A stretch of 64,000 nt of DNA. It comes from CBDAQV01 sp965199335. Lineage in GTDB: Bacteria > Pseudomonadota > Alphaproteobacteria > CALMVH01. Under the pieces are notes generated by a model. It saw nothing but the letters and a program-made list of their open reading frames with translations. It did no database searches and had not been told where the DNA came from. Position numbers and translations under genes: made by a program. The stretch covers positions 186,001-250,000 of the forward strand of contig CBDAQZ010000004.1 of the NCBI GenBank assembly GCA_965199335.1, written 5' to 3'. Positions within the stretch are counted from its first letter, which is position 1, and each line of letters starts with the position of its first letter. Positions 50,668 through 60,021 of this stretch are shown one piece after another.

Positions 50668-51375
50668 TCACCTGCCCGGCAGGTATATCCCCGCGCCGAT
50701 GATCTCGCCCGAGATCGCCTGTACCATCACCGCGTAGCCGTCGCTCGGATCGTCCGACATCGCGACCTGCAAAACCTGCGGTGTCGCGCCGCTCATCGCA
50801 CCGATGCGGGTAATGCTCTTGACGTTATTGATGCTGGTCATCTCACGCCCGCTGTTCTCGCCGCCGCGAATGGCGGTCACAGCATGCGGGTTGAAGGTGG
50901 CGAACCAGATGCCGGCCGGTCCTGTCGGCTTGTGCCCGTCGACGCTGATCGACAGGCCGTGCCCATTGGCGTCGGGGGTGACGGTCACGCTGACCGGCTT
51001 GGGCTTGGCCTTGGCCTCCTCGATCAGCGATGCGACCTCGCCTTTACGCGACCCGACCACGCCGCGCGTGCCGTCGATCACCAGCTCGGGCGTGTAAACG
51101 TTGCCCTGCTTGAAGGCGTGGGAGTACATCCATTGCCGTTGCGTGCTCGCGGCGAGCGAGAACGGATCGCGCCAGCCCAGCGCATCCCAGTAATCGACAT
51201 GGAAGGACAGCGCCAGCAAGCCCGGCTCGGCGGATAGTTTCTGCAGCAACTCGTCGGCGGGCGGGCAGGACGAACAACCCTGCGAGGTGAAAAGCTCCAG
51301 CACCACCGGGCTCTCGGCATGGGCGGGGGCCGACATGGCCAGGCCCATGACGGTGGCGAGAAGAAACTTTTTCAT
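50668..51375 (-). CDS. DUF1223 thioredoxin-fold periplasmic protein
   Basis: At 235 aa it has signal peptide MKKFLLATVMGLAMSAPAHA and then VVLELFTSQGCSSCPPADEL, with the CSSC motif typical of DUF1223, and HVDYWDALGWRDPF. Function unknown. The ATG at 51375 has GAGGCGG before it. The large reverse ORF that extends to 52152 is only the shadow of ispE beyond this point. Confidence 0.9.
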   Translation of the reverse strand: MKKFLLATVMGLAMSAPAHAESPVVLELFTSQGCSSCPPADELLQKLSAEPGLLALSFHVDYWDALGWRDPFSLAASTQRQWMYSHAFKQGNVYTPELVIDGTRGVVGSRKGEVASLIEEAKAKPKPVSVTVTPDANGHGLSISVDGHKPTGPAGIWFATFNPHAVTAIRGGENSGREMTSINNVKSITRIGAMSGATPQVLQVAMSDDPSDGYAVMVQAISGEIIGAGIYLPGR

Positions 51376-51480
51376 GGGCCGCCTCTTTTTGTATGTCCTG
51401 CAATCTAGCGGGAAATGAATGTGTTTCCAGTCATATCCATGCCCGGCTTGATCGCCGCGCCTGGCAGTGTAGACAGGAGC

Positions 51481-52338
51481 ATGACCATCGTCGAATTCGC
51501 CCCCGCCAAGCTGAACCTGTACCTGCACATATTGGGACGCGACCAGCGTGGCTATCACCTGCTGGACAGCCTGGCCGCCTTTGCCGATATCGGCGACGAG
51601 CTGGCGGTAGAGGCGGCCGAGGGGCTGTCGCTGACGATCGGCGGACCGTTCGCCGCAGGGCTGGGTGCCGGGCCCGACAATCTGGTGTGGCGGGCGGCGG
51701 AGCGCCTGGCGCAGGCGGCGGGCCGCAAGCCCGATGCCGCGCTGCACCTGACCAAGATCCTGCCGGTGGCCTCCGGCATCGGCGGCGGCTCGGCGGATGC
51801 CGCCGCCGCGTTGCGGGCGCTGTGCCGCCTGTGGGACATCCCGCCCGGCAGCGACACGGTGATGCAGATCGCACGCGCGCTGGGCTCGGACGTGCCGGTG
51901 TGCCTTGCCAGCAGGCCGTGCTTCATGGGCGGCGTTGGCGAACGGCTCGACCCCTGCCCGCCTCTGCCGCCGGTTTCGGTGGTGCTGGCCAATCCCGGCG
52001 TTTCCTGTCCTACCAAAGATGTCTTCGACGCGCGCATGGGCCCGTTCGCACCCGAAGGCCGTTTCGACGTGACCGCGCGCGACGCAGCGGAGCTGGCGCA
52101 GATACTGGACAGGCGCGGTAACGGGCTGACAACGGCGGCGGTCAGTATCCATCCCGTGATCGATACGGTACTGGCGGCGCTGCAGTCCGCACCCGGCTGC
52201 CTACTACCGCGAATGCTGGGCAGCGGCGCGACCTGCGCCGGCCTGTTCACCGACAGCGCCGCCGCCGCGCACGCTGCCGAGGCCTTGGCGGCGCGCAATC
52301 CCGGCTGGTGGGTCAAGGCCGGCGAGCTGCTGCCGTAA
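51481..52338 (+). CDS. ispE: 4-diphosphocytidyl-2-C-methyl-D-erythritol kinase
   Basis: The 285-residue GHMP kinase phosphorylates CDP-ME in the MEP isoprenoid pathway. It has the N-terminal APAKLNLYLHILGRDQRGYH, the ATP loop LPVASGIGGGSADAAAALRA and MLGSGATCAGLF. AGGAGC precedes the ATG closely. It lies just before tRNA-Gln, the integration site of the mobile region. Confidence 0.95.
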   Translation: MTIVEFAPAKLNLYLHILGRDQRGYHLLDSLAAFADIGDELAVEAAEGLSLTIGGPFAAGLGAGPDNLVWRAAERLAQAAGRKPDAALHLTKILPVASGIGGGSADAAAALRALCRLWDIPPGSDTVMQIARALGSDVPVCLASRPCFMGGVGERLDPCPPLPPVSVVLANPGVSCPTKDVFDARMGPFAPEGRFDVTARDAAELAQILDRRGNGLTTAAVSIHPVIDTVLAALQSAPGCLLPRMLGSGATCAGLFTDSAAAAHAAEALAARNPGWWVKAGELLP

Positions 52339-52400
52339 CCCGCCGGACCGAAGACGCTTGACCCCCCAGGGGTCCAGGTTCTAACTCTTGGACAGGCTGT

Positions 52401-52475
52401 TGGGGCGTCGCCAAGCGGTAAGGCACTGGTTTTTGGTACCAGCATTCCCAGGTTCGAATCCTGGCGCCCCAGCCA
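52401..52475 (+). tRNA. tRNA-Gln (anticodon TTG)
   Basis: Acceptor TGGGGCG pairs with CGCCCCA; anticodon stem CTGGT/ACCAG closes a loop TTTTGGT with TTG at its centre; T-arm GGTTCGAATC; encoded G-CCA. The 3' end and the sequence following it occur two more times downstream, at 57494 and 57708. Confidence 0.95.
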
Positions 52476-52636
52476 CCTAAAATATTGATATTATTATGTT
52501 TTATGATCTGCGACACTTTCGCGGCAGACTGGGGGCCTTTACTCAGGCAGCATACCAGAGACGTCGATCACGAGCGGCTTTCTCTCGCCGAAGCCGAAAA
52601 AAGTCTCTTGTCTGGAATTTTCATTATGTCCGTCGT
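52450..52636 (+). repeat. Attachment-site repeat, copy 1 (starts in the tRNA-Gln 3' end)
   Basis: It begins with the tRNA T-arm GGTTCGAATCCTGGCGCCC and continues past the CCA with AGCCACCTAA, ATATTGATATTATTATG, a GCAGACTG/GGGC stretch and AAGTCTCTTGT...CATTATGTCC. Two other diverged copies lie at 57494-57676 and 57708-57890. The shared part is about 185 bases, so it is longer than a simple tRNA end. Confidence 0.8.
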
Positions 52637-53096
52637 ATTTCCCGAAACTGCGACGGAGGCTTTTCGAACTAGATTCAAAACTCCGGATTGGGCCACGACT
52701 AAGCAGACAGCCGTTTAGCCGAAGTCAATTCATTCTGGTAACTGTCGATGTTGCGACTGATGGAACCGACCACCTCATCGTATTCAATCAGAAAGTGAAA
52801 TTGTTGAGTTGGCGATCTAGCCGGCCCTAAATGGATTTTACCTGAAGGCTTGAATCAGACCCTAAATTATCGAACCGTCGGCGGCTCTTCATTCGTATGG
52901 ATCAAGCATCGTTATTACAGATCGATTTATCGTACGCGCTTCACCATCTGATAGAAGTCTAGCGTTCAGGTATAGTGCTCCGCTGGAATTTTGCTACGTG
53001 CACCAGATCTCTTGAGCGGCGCTAGAACCTTCAATATCAGCTGCTCTCAGCGCCGCTAATTCCAGCCTTAGATCACTACGGCTGATCTTATCTCCA
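52637..53096. other. Gap with no convincing gene
   Basis: No RNA gene or conserved protein is seen. Composition is mixed and AT-richer than the backbone; open frames are short and lack ribosome sites. It may be degraded remains of an element whose DUF3489 gene survives next to it. Confidence 0.6.
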
Positions 53097-53375
53097 TCAT
53101 GCCGTCACCTTATAAACGATACCGAGCTCTCCTTTTTGCGAGATGACAACCAAGCCCAAGGTTTTCTTCGCGGTCCCGGAAATAAATCCGCGAACACTAT
53201 GCTTCTGCCAGCCCGTAGCATTCATAATTTCTTGGGCGGTTGCGCCCTCCGGTCGCCGAAGCAGAGTGACAACTTGGGACTGTTTGGAAGTCGATTTCGG
53301 CTGGCTCTCTGGCGAAGGAGCCGAGGGCATAACGACTTTAGCAGCTTTGGCGCGATTGGTTTTCGATGCGGTCAT
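53097..53375 (-). CDS. DUF3489 protein (copy 1)
   Basis: A 92-residue protein with basic N-terminus (MTASKTNRAKAAKVV) and the DUF3489 domain SKQSQVVTLLRRPEGATAQE, GWQKHSVRGFISGTAKK. Its C-terminal half is nearly the same as the copy at 60018-60350. The domain is winged-helix-like and is found next to DUF2924 and large serine recombinases in alphaproteobacterial elements. Here those two partners are missing. GGAG lies eight bases before the ATG at 53375; upstream sequence also matches that of the other copy. Confidence 0.85.
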   Translation of the reverse strand: MTASKTNRAKAAKVVMPSAPSPESQPKSTSKQSQVVTLLRRPEGATAQEIMNATGWQKHSVRGFISGTAKKTLGLVVISQKGELGIVYKVTA

Positions 53376-53651
53376 GATTCTATCTCCAGTATCGGAACTG
53401 AACAATTCAACTCCGTCACTGCCGCGAGCCCGGAGTCGTCCAGGCGCAGGGCCATTCATGCTCCGAACGAAGGTGAAGTCCAGTCGTTGTTTCCAGCATC
53501 GGACAGATTTCTGCCTAACAAAATTAGGATGTAAGAATTCGAGTTCGTCGGCCCTCCGTGGTTTTGTGCAACGGAAGCTAGTAGCCATAAGATGGCATGG
53601 ATTTTCCAGAGAAAATCTGCTTTATCGCGACAAACACATAACGAGTCCAAC

Positions 53652-55130
53652 ATGCTTTCTTCCTCGAGCCAGCGCCTTCGTAGATTTCATTTCGCTTTGT
53701 TGGTAGGAAGCGCCTTAACGCTTGCATCAACTGCTAATTCTCCGGCCCAAGCTCAGGCTCTGATGAACTTGTCGGGATCGAGTGATATAGCAATTGGCAG
53801 TGGGCAGACGCTGACGGATACTCAAAACATCAATACGACGTACGCGGGAGCGCTCACTGGTGCGGGTGGAGTTGAAATCAATGCATCACCCCCGGCAACG
53901 CTCACCCTATCAGGCACGAATACCTATACGGGTGGAACAGCCCTGAACGGGGGAAATCTTCAAGGCACAACCAATAGCTTGCAAGGTAATTTCTCTTTGG
54001 CGGGCCAAGCTACTCAAAATCAGAACGGTTTAATCGTTACGGTCCCGGCTACACTTTCATTTACTCAGGATTTTACCGGGAGTTTCAGCGGGTCCATCTC
54101 TGGGGCCGGGCAGGTTATGGTAAATCTGACGAGAGTGGGATCTTCTTACGAAGGAGGCCCGCTGCATCCTGTTGATACCCTTACGTTGACCGGCACTAAT
54201 AGCTTTTCCGGTCCGCTTACTGTGCAGCAAGGAACACTGGTATTCAGCAATAATGCAACCCTTGCGTCCGGGACAGAAGTCATTTTGCAAGCGGGCGGCA
54301 GTTTGGATTTGAGCAGTCAGGACCTTACACTTGGCTCGCTTCTTGTCACTAGCGCGCCCTTTACCCCGTCACTAAGCGGAGGTAGTATCTATCTCGGAAC
54401 GCATACGCTAACGTTATCGAACGGCTATATTACGGGAAGCATTCAAGGCGCAGGTAGTCTAGTTGTCCAGGGCGGGGGAGTGGGCTTAGCCGGCACCAAT
54501 GGATTCTCGTCTTTGGTTATCAATAACAGTCAGGTTACTTTATCTTCACGACAAGAAAACACTGTTTGCTACGACTACTGCTTGCCACAGTACGCGAATG
54601 GTAGCCTCGGATCGCAAACTTCGGTCGCCGTAAACGGAAGTTCCACTTTCGAGTTGGCAGATAATTTTCTTAACCAAACGATCTCAAATCTCACCGGCAC
54701 CGGCACCGTTAAAATCGATCAAGGTAACTCACTTACCGTTTCTCCGGCCGCTAATGATACCTTTGGCGGCAATTTCTCTGGCGTAGGGTCACTATCTATT
54801 GGTGGATCTTTGTCATTGGTTACCGCTAGCACCCTATCCGGGCCAGTAACAGTTTACGGAACGGTCCAAGCCGCAAACGAACATGCTTTAGGAAGCGGAA
54901 CCGCCTTCCTGTCATCCTCAGGAACTATCGAGAATGCAGGGATGAACCTTACTCTTGGAGGAATATCTGATCTCAGCAGCTATGACGCGGGCGGCAATAT
55001 CGTCATGGTGGGCGCAACCCAACTTACGGTAGGCGGTAACAACGCGGATACGGTTTTTAGCGGTTTCGATTTCAGGATCAAGCGCCGTGCTGGCGAAAGT
55101 AGGATCAGGGACGCTGACGCTATCTGGTAA
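53652..55130 (+). CDS. Autotransporter, N-terminal passenger part (interrupted)
   Basis: From the ATG at 53652 the frame encodes a signal peptide (RFHFALLVGSALTLASTANS, cleavage near AQA) and a beta-helix passenger with autotransporter repeats such as TLTLSGTNTYTGGTALNGG. The frame stops at 55130 after a +1 shift: one extra T in GGTTTCG at about 55064-55066. Without it the sequence would read NADTVFSGSISGSSAVLAKV and on into the C-terminal ORF. Composition is near 50% GC, unlike the C-terminal part. Either a pseudogene, a switchable gene or a sequence error. Confidence 0.75.
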   Translation: MLSSSSQRLRRFHFALLVGSALTLASTANSPAQAQALMNLSGSSDIAIGSGQTLTDTQNINTTYAGALTGAGGVEINASPPATLTLSGTNTYTGGTALNGGNLQGTTNSLQGNFSLAGQATQNQNGLIVTVPATLSFTQDFTGSFSGSISGAGQVMVNLTRVGSSYEGGPLHPVDTLTLTGTNSFSGPLTVQQGTLVFSNNATLASGTEVILQAGGSLDLSSQDLTLGSLLVTSAPFTPSLSGGSIYLGTHTLTLSNGYITGSIQGAGSLVVQGGGVGLAGTNGFSSLVINNSQVTLSSRQENTVCYDYCLPQYANGSLGSQTSVAVNGSSTFELADNFLNQTISNLTGTGTVKIDQGNSLTVSPAANDTFGGNFSGVGSLSIGGSLSLVTASTLSGPVTVYGTVQAANEHALGSGTAFLSSSGTIENAGMNLTLGGISDLSSYDAGGNIVMVGATQLTVGGNNADTVFSGFDFRIKRRAGESRIRDADAIW

Positions 55131-57378
55131 TAGCACATATGGCGGGGGGACGACCATATCGGCCGGAACGCTTGCGATCAGTTCTGGTGCCGCCCTTTCC
55201 GATGGCATCGGTAACTTTATCACCCTAAACGGTGGGACCCTACGCTCGTTGAGCAATATAAATCTGGCTAGCAACATACAGCTATCCATGCCTGGAGCTA
55301 TCGATACTGCAGGAAATCAGCTTACGGTGGGAGGCGTAGTCAGTGGGACGGGCTCACTTACAAAAACTGGTCTAGGCACTCTAACCCTTTCCAATGCGGC
55401 AAACACCTATACCGGAGGCACAACGGTCAACGCGGGCACATTGGCAATCACGGCGAACAACGCTGCCGGTGCCGGCACGCTGACAGTCGCATCGGGTGCG
55501 ACCTTCGCTCAGACAATCTATAACCAGACAGTTTCTGGTCTGTCAGGTGCAGGTACGATTACTTCGACCGGCGGTATTCTAACTAACACAGGTGCGGGCA
55601 GTTTTACTGGCACGATTGAAAGCACAGCAACGCTAAACCAACCGGCCGGCAGCAGCCAAGTGCTGGACGGCAATGGCACATTCAGCAGTACCACCGTATC
55701 CGGCGGTATGCTGGAAGTAGGCGACATCAACAATGCGAGCGCAACGCTGACCAGTCCGGTCACCGTATCCTCCGGCGGCACGCTGATGGGGCATGGTAGC
55801 ATCATCGGCAACGTGACCAACAATGGCGGCATCGTCTCGCCGGGTGGCACGATCGGCACTCTGAGCGTCAATGGCAACTACGCTCAGTCCGCTGCCTCCA
55901 CGCTGGCTATCGAGGTCAGCCCAACCGCGGCCAGCAAGCTGGCGGTGACCGGTACTGCCTCACTGGCGGGAACACTGGCGCTGACCGCTGATCCAGGTAC
56001 CTATGCCAAGGGCACGACGTATCAGATCGTCACCGGCAGTAGCGTAATGGGCACTTTCGCTAATGTGACGCAGGCGGGCCAGATGGTGCCGTTCAGCGAA
56101 CTCTACACCCCGATGGCGGTTGACCTGGTGGTCGGCTCGACGGGCGTGGCCTTCGCCATGGGCAATACCACCCCGAACGAGTCCAACGCCCTAGGCGCGA
56201 TCGAGAGCATCCTGCCGGCAACATCGGTGGGCGGGTTCCAGGCGGGCCTCACCAATCTTGGCCTCGCCACCGGCACCCACTCGCCGCAGCTTGCCGGCAC
56301 GCTGGGCGAGCTGCGCGCGGATCTTGCTTCGGTCGACCTTGCCAACCTGACCAGCTTCCAGAACTTCCTGGTCGAGCGCATGGACCGCCGCCAGGGCCTG
56401 ACCTCCACCATGGAGGTCAACACCGGCCTGCCCGGCACGTTCGACGTCGCCCAGAACGGCGTCTCCGACATGCCCCTGTTCGGACCCGGCGGCGCGATCT
56501 CGGCCGACCAGCCATCGTTCTGGGTCCATGGCTACGGCGTGCTGGGCACGCTAGGCGGTGAAGCGGGCTTTGCCGAGGCGCAGTACCGCACCGGCGGCAT
56601 CGTAGGCGGTGTCGACGCCAAGGTGACCGACACCACCCTGCTGGGCGCGGCGGTGGCCTACGAGCATACAGACCTAAACCTCTCGGGCGACAGCGACGAG
56701 AACAACATCGACACCTATCGCATCTCGCTCTACGGCAGCCAGAAGCTGGACCCGGTCGGCGTGCCGCTGACCCTGGACGCGGCGCTGGGCTATGCGTTCA
56801 ACGACTATCACGACAACGACTTCCTGGCACTGCCGACCAGCGGCTTCCAGCAGACCAGCCGCCATGACGGCAACGAGCTGACCGCCGAGGCCGGCCTGTC
56901 GCAGGATGTGCACATCGCGCAGGACCTGGTCAGTGGCGCCCTGACCGTGGTGCCGCGGGTCGGCGTCGAGTACGACAACATCAGCCAGGACCCCTATACC
57001 ACCAGCGGCGCGCCGGCGGGGGGCCTGAACCTGGCGACCAACGGCAGCACGCTCAACGCGCTGCGCAGCACCATCGGCGCCCGCGCCGATTTGAAGCTGA
57101 CGACCAATAACGGCACCGTCGTCACGCCGGAACTGCGCGCCAGCTACCTGCACGACTTCATGGACACCAACGTGACCCTGACTGAGGCCTTCGCAGGCGC
57201 GCCGGCCGCCGGCTTCAAGATCTCCGGCGTCCACCCCGGGCGCGAGGCGGCGCTGGTCGGCACCGGCGTGACGGTAGGCTTCAGCGAAAACATCAGCGCC
57301 ACCATCGGCTACGACGCCGCCGTGCGCGAGCACGAGCTCGATCACACCGTACAGGTCGGCATCAAGTACAGCTGGTAG
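55087..57378 (+). CDS. Autotransporter, C-terminal passenger and beta-barrel part
   Basis: The 763-residue frame overlaps the N-terminal part in another frame. It has the passenger-associated repeats TLTLSGNSTYGGGTTISAGT and TLTLSNAANTYTGGTTVNAG, and from about residue 470 an autotransporter beta-barrel (PF03797): WVHGYGVLGTLGGEAGF, NIDTYRISLYGSQKLD, VVPRVGVEYDNISQDPY, and the C-terminal VQVGIKYSW ending in an aromatic residue. The barrel would place the passenger on the cell surface. GC content rises sharply after about 55640 (native-like), so the gene is a mosaic. The first codon is a GTG without a ribosome site, so the ORF is likely not translated alone. Confidence 0.8.
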   Translation: MLAKVGSGTLTLSGNSTYGGGTTISAGTLAISSGAALSDGIGNFITLNGGTLRSLSNINLASNIQLSMPGAIDTAGNQLTVGGVVSGTGSLTKTGLGTLTLSNAANTYTGGTTVNAGTLAITANNAAGAGTLTVASGATFAQTIYNQTVSGLSGAGTITSTGGILTNTGAGSFTGTIESTATLNQPAGSSQVLDGNGTFSSTTVSGGMLEVGDINNASATLTSPVTVSSGGTLMGHGSIIGNVTNNGGIVSPGGTIGTLSVNGNYAQSAASTLAIEVSPTAASKLAVTGTASLAGTLALTADPGTYAKGTTYQIVTGSSVMGTFANVTQAGQMVPFSELYTPMAVDLVVGSTGVAFAMGNTTPNESNALGAIESILPATSVGGFQAGLTNLGLATGTHSPQLAGTLGELRADLASVDLANLTSFQNFLVERMDRRQGLTSTMEVNTGLPGTFDVAQNGVSDMPLFGPGGAISADQPSFWVHGYGVLGTLGGEAGFAEAQYRTGGIVGGVDAKVTDTTLLGAAVAYEHTDLNLSGDSDENNIDTYRISLYGSQKLDPVGVPLTLDAALGYAFNDYHDNDFLALPTSGFQQTSRHDGNELTAEAGLSQDVHIAQDLVSGALTVVPRVGVEYDNISQDPYTTSGAPAGGLNLATNGSTLNALRSTIGARADLKLTTNNGTVVTPELRASYLHDFMDTNVTLTEAFAGAPAAGFKISGVHPGREAALVGTGVTVGFSENISATIGYDAAVREHELDHTVQVGIKYSW

Positions 57379-57493
57379 CCTCTACCAGAGGGCTAGCAAT
57401 ATCGAATTTAAACGCAAAAGAAAGTTGACCCCAAAGCAAAAATATGTAGCAATATCAGTATGATAAACTGGCTATTGATGGTCGCAATTTTCG

Positions 57494-57676
57494 AGTTCGA
57501 ATCCTGATCGCCCAGCCACCTAACATATTGATAATATTATATACTTGATTTGGCTGGCAGGCGGCGCGGACTGCGGGCCTTTGCCGGGGCACCTTACCCG
57601 AGACCTCGATTCGCATCGGCAATCTCGGCCTCAGCGTCGCGAAAGTCTCTTGTCGCCGAATTCCATTATGTCCGCG
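57494..57676 (+). repeat. Attachment-site repeat, copy 2
   Basis: Starts AGTTCGAATCCTGATCGCCC, then AGCCACCTAACATATTGATA, a GCGGACTGCGGGCCTTTGCC stretch, AAGTCTCTTGTCGCC and ends CATTATGTCCG. It aligns with the tRNA-Gln downstream region (52450-52636) but the tRNA 5' part is missing. Lies just after the autotransporter gene. Confidence 0.8.
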
Positions 57677-57707
57677 GCGAATTGCAATAGCATCGCGATC
57701 ATTCTCA

Positions 57708-57890
57708 AGTTCGCATCCTAATCGCCCAGCCACCTAAGTTTCTGATATTATTGTGTTTAAGATCTGGCGTATATGCGCCGCAGACTGTGGGCGTTTGCGG
57801 GCGGCTCACACCCGAGACAGCGATCCGAAGCGATTTTCTCGGCTCCGCGCGCAAAAAGTCTCTTTCCGGCAAAAGTCATTATGTCCGGCT
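57708..57890 (+). repeat. Attachment-site repeat, copy 3
   Basis: Starts AGTTCGCATCCTAATCGCCC, then AGCCACCTAAGTTTCTGATA, GCAGACTGTGGGCGTTTGCG, AAGTCTCTTTCCGG and CATTATGTCCGGC. It follows copy 2 with a 214-base period and marks the left side of the recombinase module. Confidence 0.8.
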
Positions 57891-57968
57891 GGGTCGCGGC
57901 GGGCGTATCGATAGCAAATCAGACAGGTAATTGTGCGCTCTGCAATGCGGGCGCGGGCACCGGTGGGA

Positions 57969-59591
57969 TCAGATCCCGAGCAGGGATTCCTGCTCAGCCC
58001 AGTCGATCGGGAACTCGGCGATCCGGGAAAAGGTCTTGGTGGTGAGGTCAGCGGGCTGACGTCCATCAATGATGGCCTGCATGATGCGCGGGCTGAGGAA
58101 GGCGAGCCTGACGAGCTGGTTCACGCGTCCAGGGCTGATCGCGTTCTGCTCGGCGATCTGCACCATGTTGGCGGTCTCACCTTTGGCAAGCTGGGCGAAC
58201 CACTTGCGGCCGCGCGACACGGCCGAGAGCAGGACGGGATCGACCTTGCGGGATTCGGCCTCGAGGGCGATGCGCATCTCCTGCCCCCGCCGGCCGATGG
58301 TGATCTGGCGGTGGCGGATGACGCTGATCGCCGTCGCGCCAGACGGTGGGATGGTGAGCTTCAGCTTCAGGCCACTGGCGGACAGCTCGACCCGGTCCAG
58401 GATATCGGCGATGTCGCCGACCGTCGCCTTCCGCCCGAACGCAATCGCATGATGCAGACTGGAGAGGGGCAGCCCATTCTCGTGCCACACGACAGCGAGT
58501 GCTGCTTGGTCTTTCATGAAACTAATGATCTCCTGCTCCACCAGCGCCTCGAACTCTGCTGCCGGCAGGCGCCAGCCCTTACGATCATCGGCGGGGTCGC
58601 GCCGGATCAGGAAGTGCGACGTATAGTATCGGTATCGGCGCCCCTGCTTTTGCGCGTGCGTCGGTACGAGTCGATCGCCCGCCTCATCGAAGATCTTGCC
58701 GGACAGCCATACGCGTTCCTTGCTCAACCGCCGTTGCTTGTTGCCTATACGGTTTGCCTCGAGACGCGCCTGCGTGGCGTCCCATAACTCCTGGTCGAGA
58801 ATGGCCGGGTGCAAGCCGGAGAAACATTCACCCTTGTGCCGGATCTGGCCAATGTAGATTGGATTCACGAGCATTTCGTAAAGGTTGCCTACCGACATAG
58901 GAAGGCCGCCCGAAGAGCGCCCGGTTGAGCTTAGCCGCTTGCGTGTCACGATTTCACGTCGGTCCAGCTCCAGCTTAAGTCGGTGAACGGAGGTCAATTC
59001 GTTATATAGCCGGAAGATCAATCTGATCGTTTCGGCGTCGCGCTCGTTGATCACCAGCGACCGTCCGTTCGCGTCATAGCCAAGCGGTGCAAGGCCGCCC
59101 ATCCACATGCCCTTGCGCTTGGACGCGGCGATCTTGTCGCGGATGCGCTCGCCCGTGACTTCTCGCTCGAATTGCGCGAAGGACAGCAGCACGTTCAGCG
59201 TCAAACGGCCCATAGAGGTCGTGGTGTTGAACTGTTGCGTGACGGCCACGAACGACACGCCCTGCGCATCGAACACCTCGACCATCTTGGCGAAGTCGGC
59301 CAGCGACCGGGTGAGCCGGTCCACCTTGTACACGACAACGATATCGATCAGGCCCTGCTTGATGTCCGCGATCAGGGCCCGCAGACCCGGCCGTTCCATG
59401 GTGCCGCCGGAGATCCCGCCATCGTCGTATGCCTGGCGGATCGTGTGCCAGCCATCGCCGGCCTGGCTGCGGATGTACGCCTCGCAGGCATCGCGTTGCG
59501 CGTGCAGCGAGTTGAACTCTTGCTCCAACCCTTCCTCGGACGACTTGCGCGTGTAGATGGCGCAGCGCTTGCGCTTGTCAGCTTTTGTCAT
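57969..59591 (-). CDS. Large serine recombinase 1
   Basis: The 540-residue protein has an N-terminal resolvase domain: IYTRKSSEEGLEQEFNSLHA (nucleophile Ser in RKSSEEG), DDGGISGGTMERPGL, VVYKVDRLTRSLADF, FEREVTGERIRDKIAASKRK; then a recombinase domain (PLGYDANGR..., MLVNPIYIGQIRHKGE). Enzymes of this kind integrate and excise elements at specific sites. The ATG at 59591 overlaps the DUF2924 stop by 14 bases, so DUF3489-DUF2924-recombinase form an operon. It has a rather long C-terminal part (about 300-540). Confidence 0.93.
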   Translation of the reverse strand: MTKADKRKRCAIYTRKSSEEGLEQEFNSLHAQRDACEAYIRSQAGDGWHTIRQAYDDGGISGGTMERPGLRALIADIKQGLIDIVVVYKVDRLTRSLADFAKMVEVFDAQGVSFVAVTQQFNTTTSMGRLTLNVLLSFAQFEREVTGERIRDKIAASKRKGMWMGGLAPLGYDANGRSLVINERDAETIRLIFRLYNELTSVHRLKLELDRREIVTRKRLSSTGRSSGGLPMSVGNLYEMLVNPIYIGQIRHKGECFSGLHPAILDQELWDATQARLEANRIGNKQRRLSKERVWLSGKIFDEAGDRLVPTHAQKQGRRYRYYTSHFLIRRDPADDRKGWRLPAAEFEALVEQEIISFMKDQAALAVVWHENGLPLSSLHHAIAFGRKATVGDIADILDRVELSASGLKLKLTIPPSGATAISVIRHRQITIGRRGQEMRIALEAESRKVDPVLLSAVSRGRKWFAQLAKGETANMVQIAEQNAISPGRVNQLVRLAFLSPRIMQAIIDGRQPADLTTKTFSRIAEFPIDWAEQESLLGI

Positions 59592-60021
59592 GGCTGAGCA
59601 ATCCGAAGAACCTTGGGCCGGACTGGTGCGTGCCGGTGATGCGGGCCGCAACCGTAGTCAGCGACCCGAACACCTCACCGTTATAGGATACGCCTTGGTC
59701 GAGCACCCTGACCTCGTGCGTGGCGCCGCGCCATTCCCGCAGCAGCACGGTGCCGGGCTTCAACCGGCGTGCGGGTGGTCTCGCCCGCTTACCTGCCGCC
59801 GTCCTGTCGAGGTAGCGTGCGGCTTCGGACGACAGCCCGCCATATGCCTGTTCCTGCATTCGGTAAGCGAGGGCGCCGATCAGCAGCTGGCGCGACGTGG
59901 TCGGCGTGGGCTCTGACCCGTAATGCTCGCGCCAGCGTCGACGCAGACATTCCAGGTCAGCGGTTTTTAGGGCATCCAGTTCAGCAGACAGGTGGGAGGT
60001 TTGGGGCTTGGCGTGGGTCAT
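59578..60021 (-). CDS. DUF2924 protein
   Basis: A 147-residue protein (ELDALKTADLECLRRRWREH, LLIGALAYRMQEQAYGG, and LKPGTVLLREWRGATHEVRV) that matches DUF2924, which is found between DUF3489 and serine recombinase genes in many alphaproteobacterial elements. It starts overlapping the DUF3489 stop (ATGA). Probably a DNA-binding or recombinase-assisting protein; role not proven. Confidence 0.9.
   Translation of the reverse strand: MTHAKPQTSHLSAELDALKTADLECLRRRWREHYGSEPTPTTSRQLLIGALAYRMQEQAYGGLSSEAARYLDRTAAGKRARPPARRLKPGTVLLREWRGATHEVRVLDQGVSYNGEVFGSLTTVAARITGTHQSGPRFFGLLSHDKS

Noticed and set aside
52485..52718. 77-codon frame after tRNA-Gln
   Set aside because: Lies in the attachment repeat; the frame is not kept in copies 2 and 3 and no ribosome site is seen.
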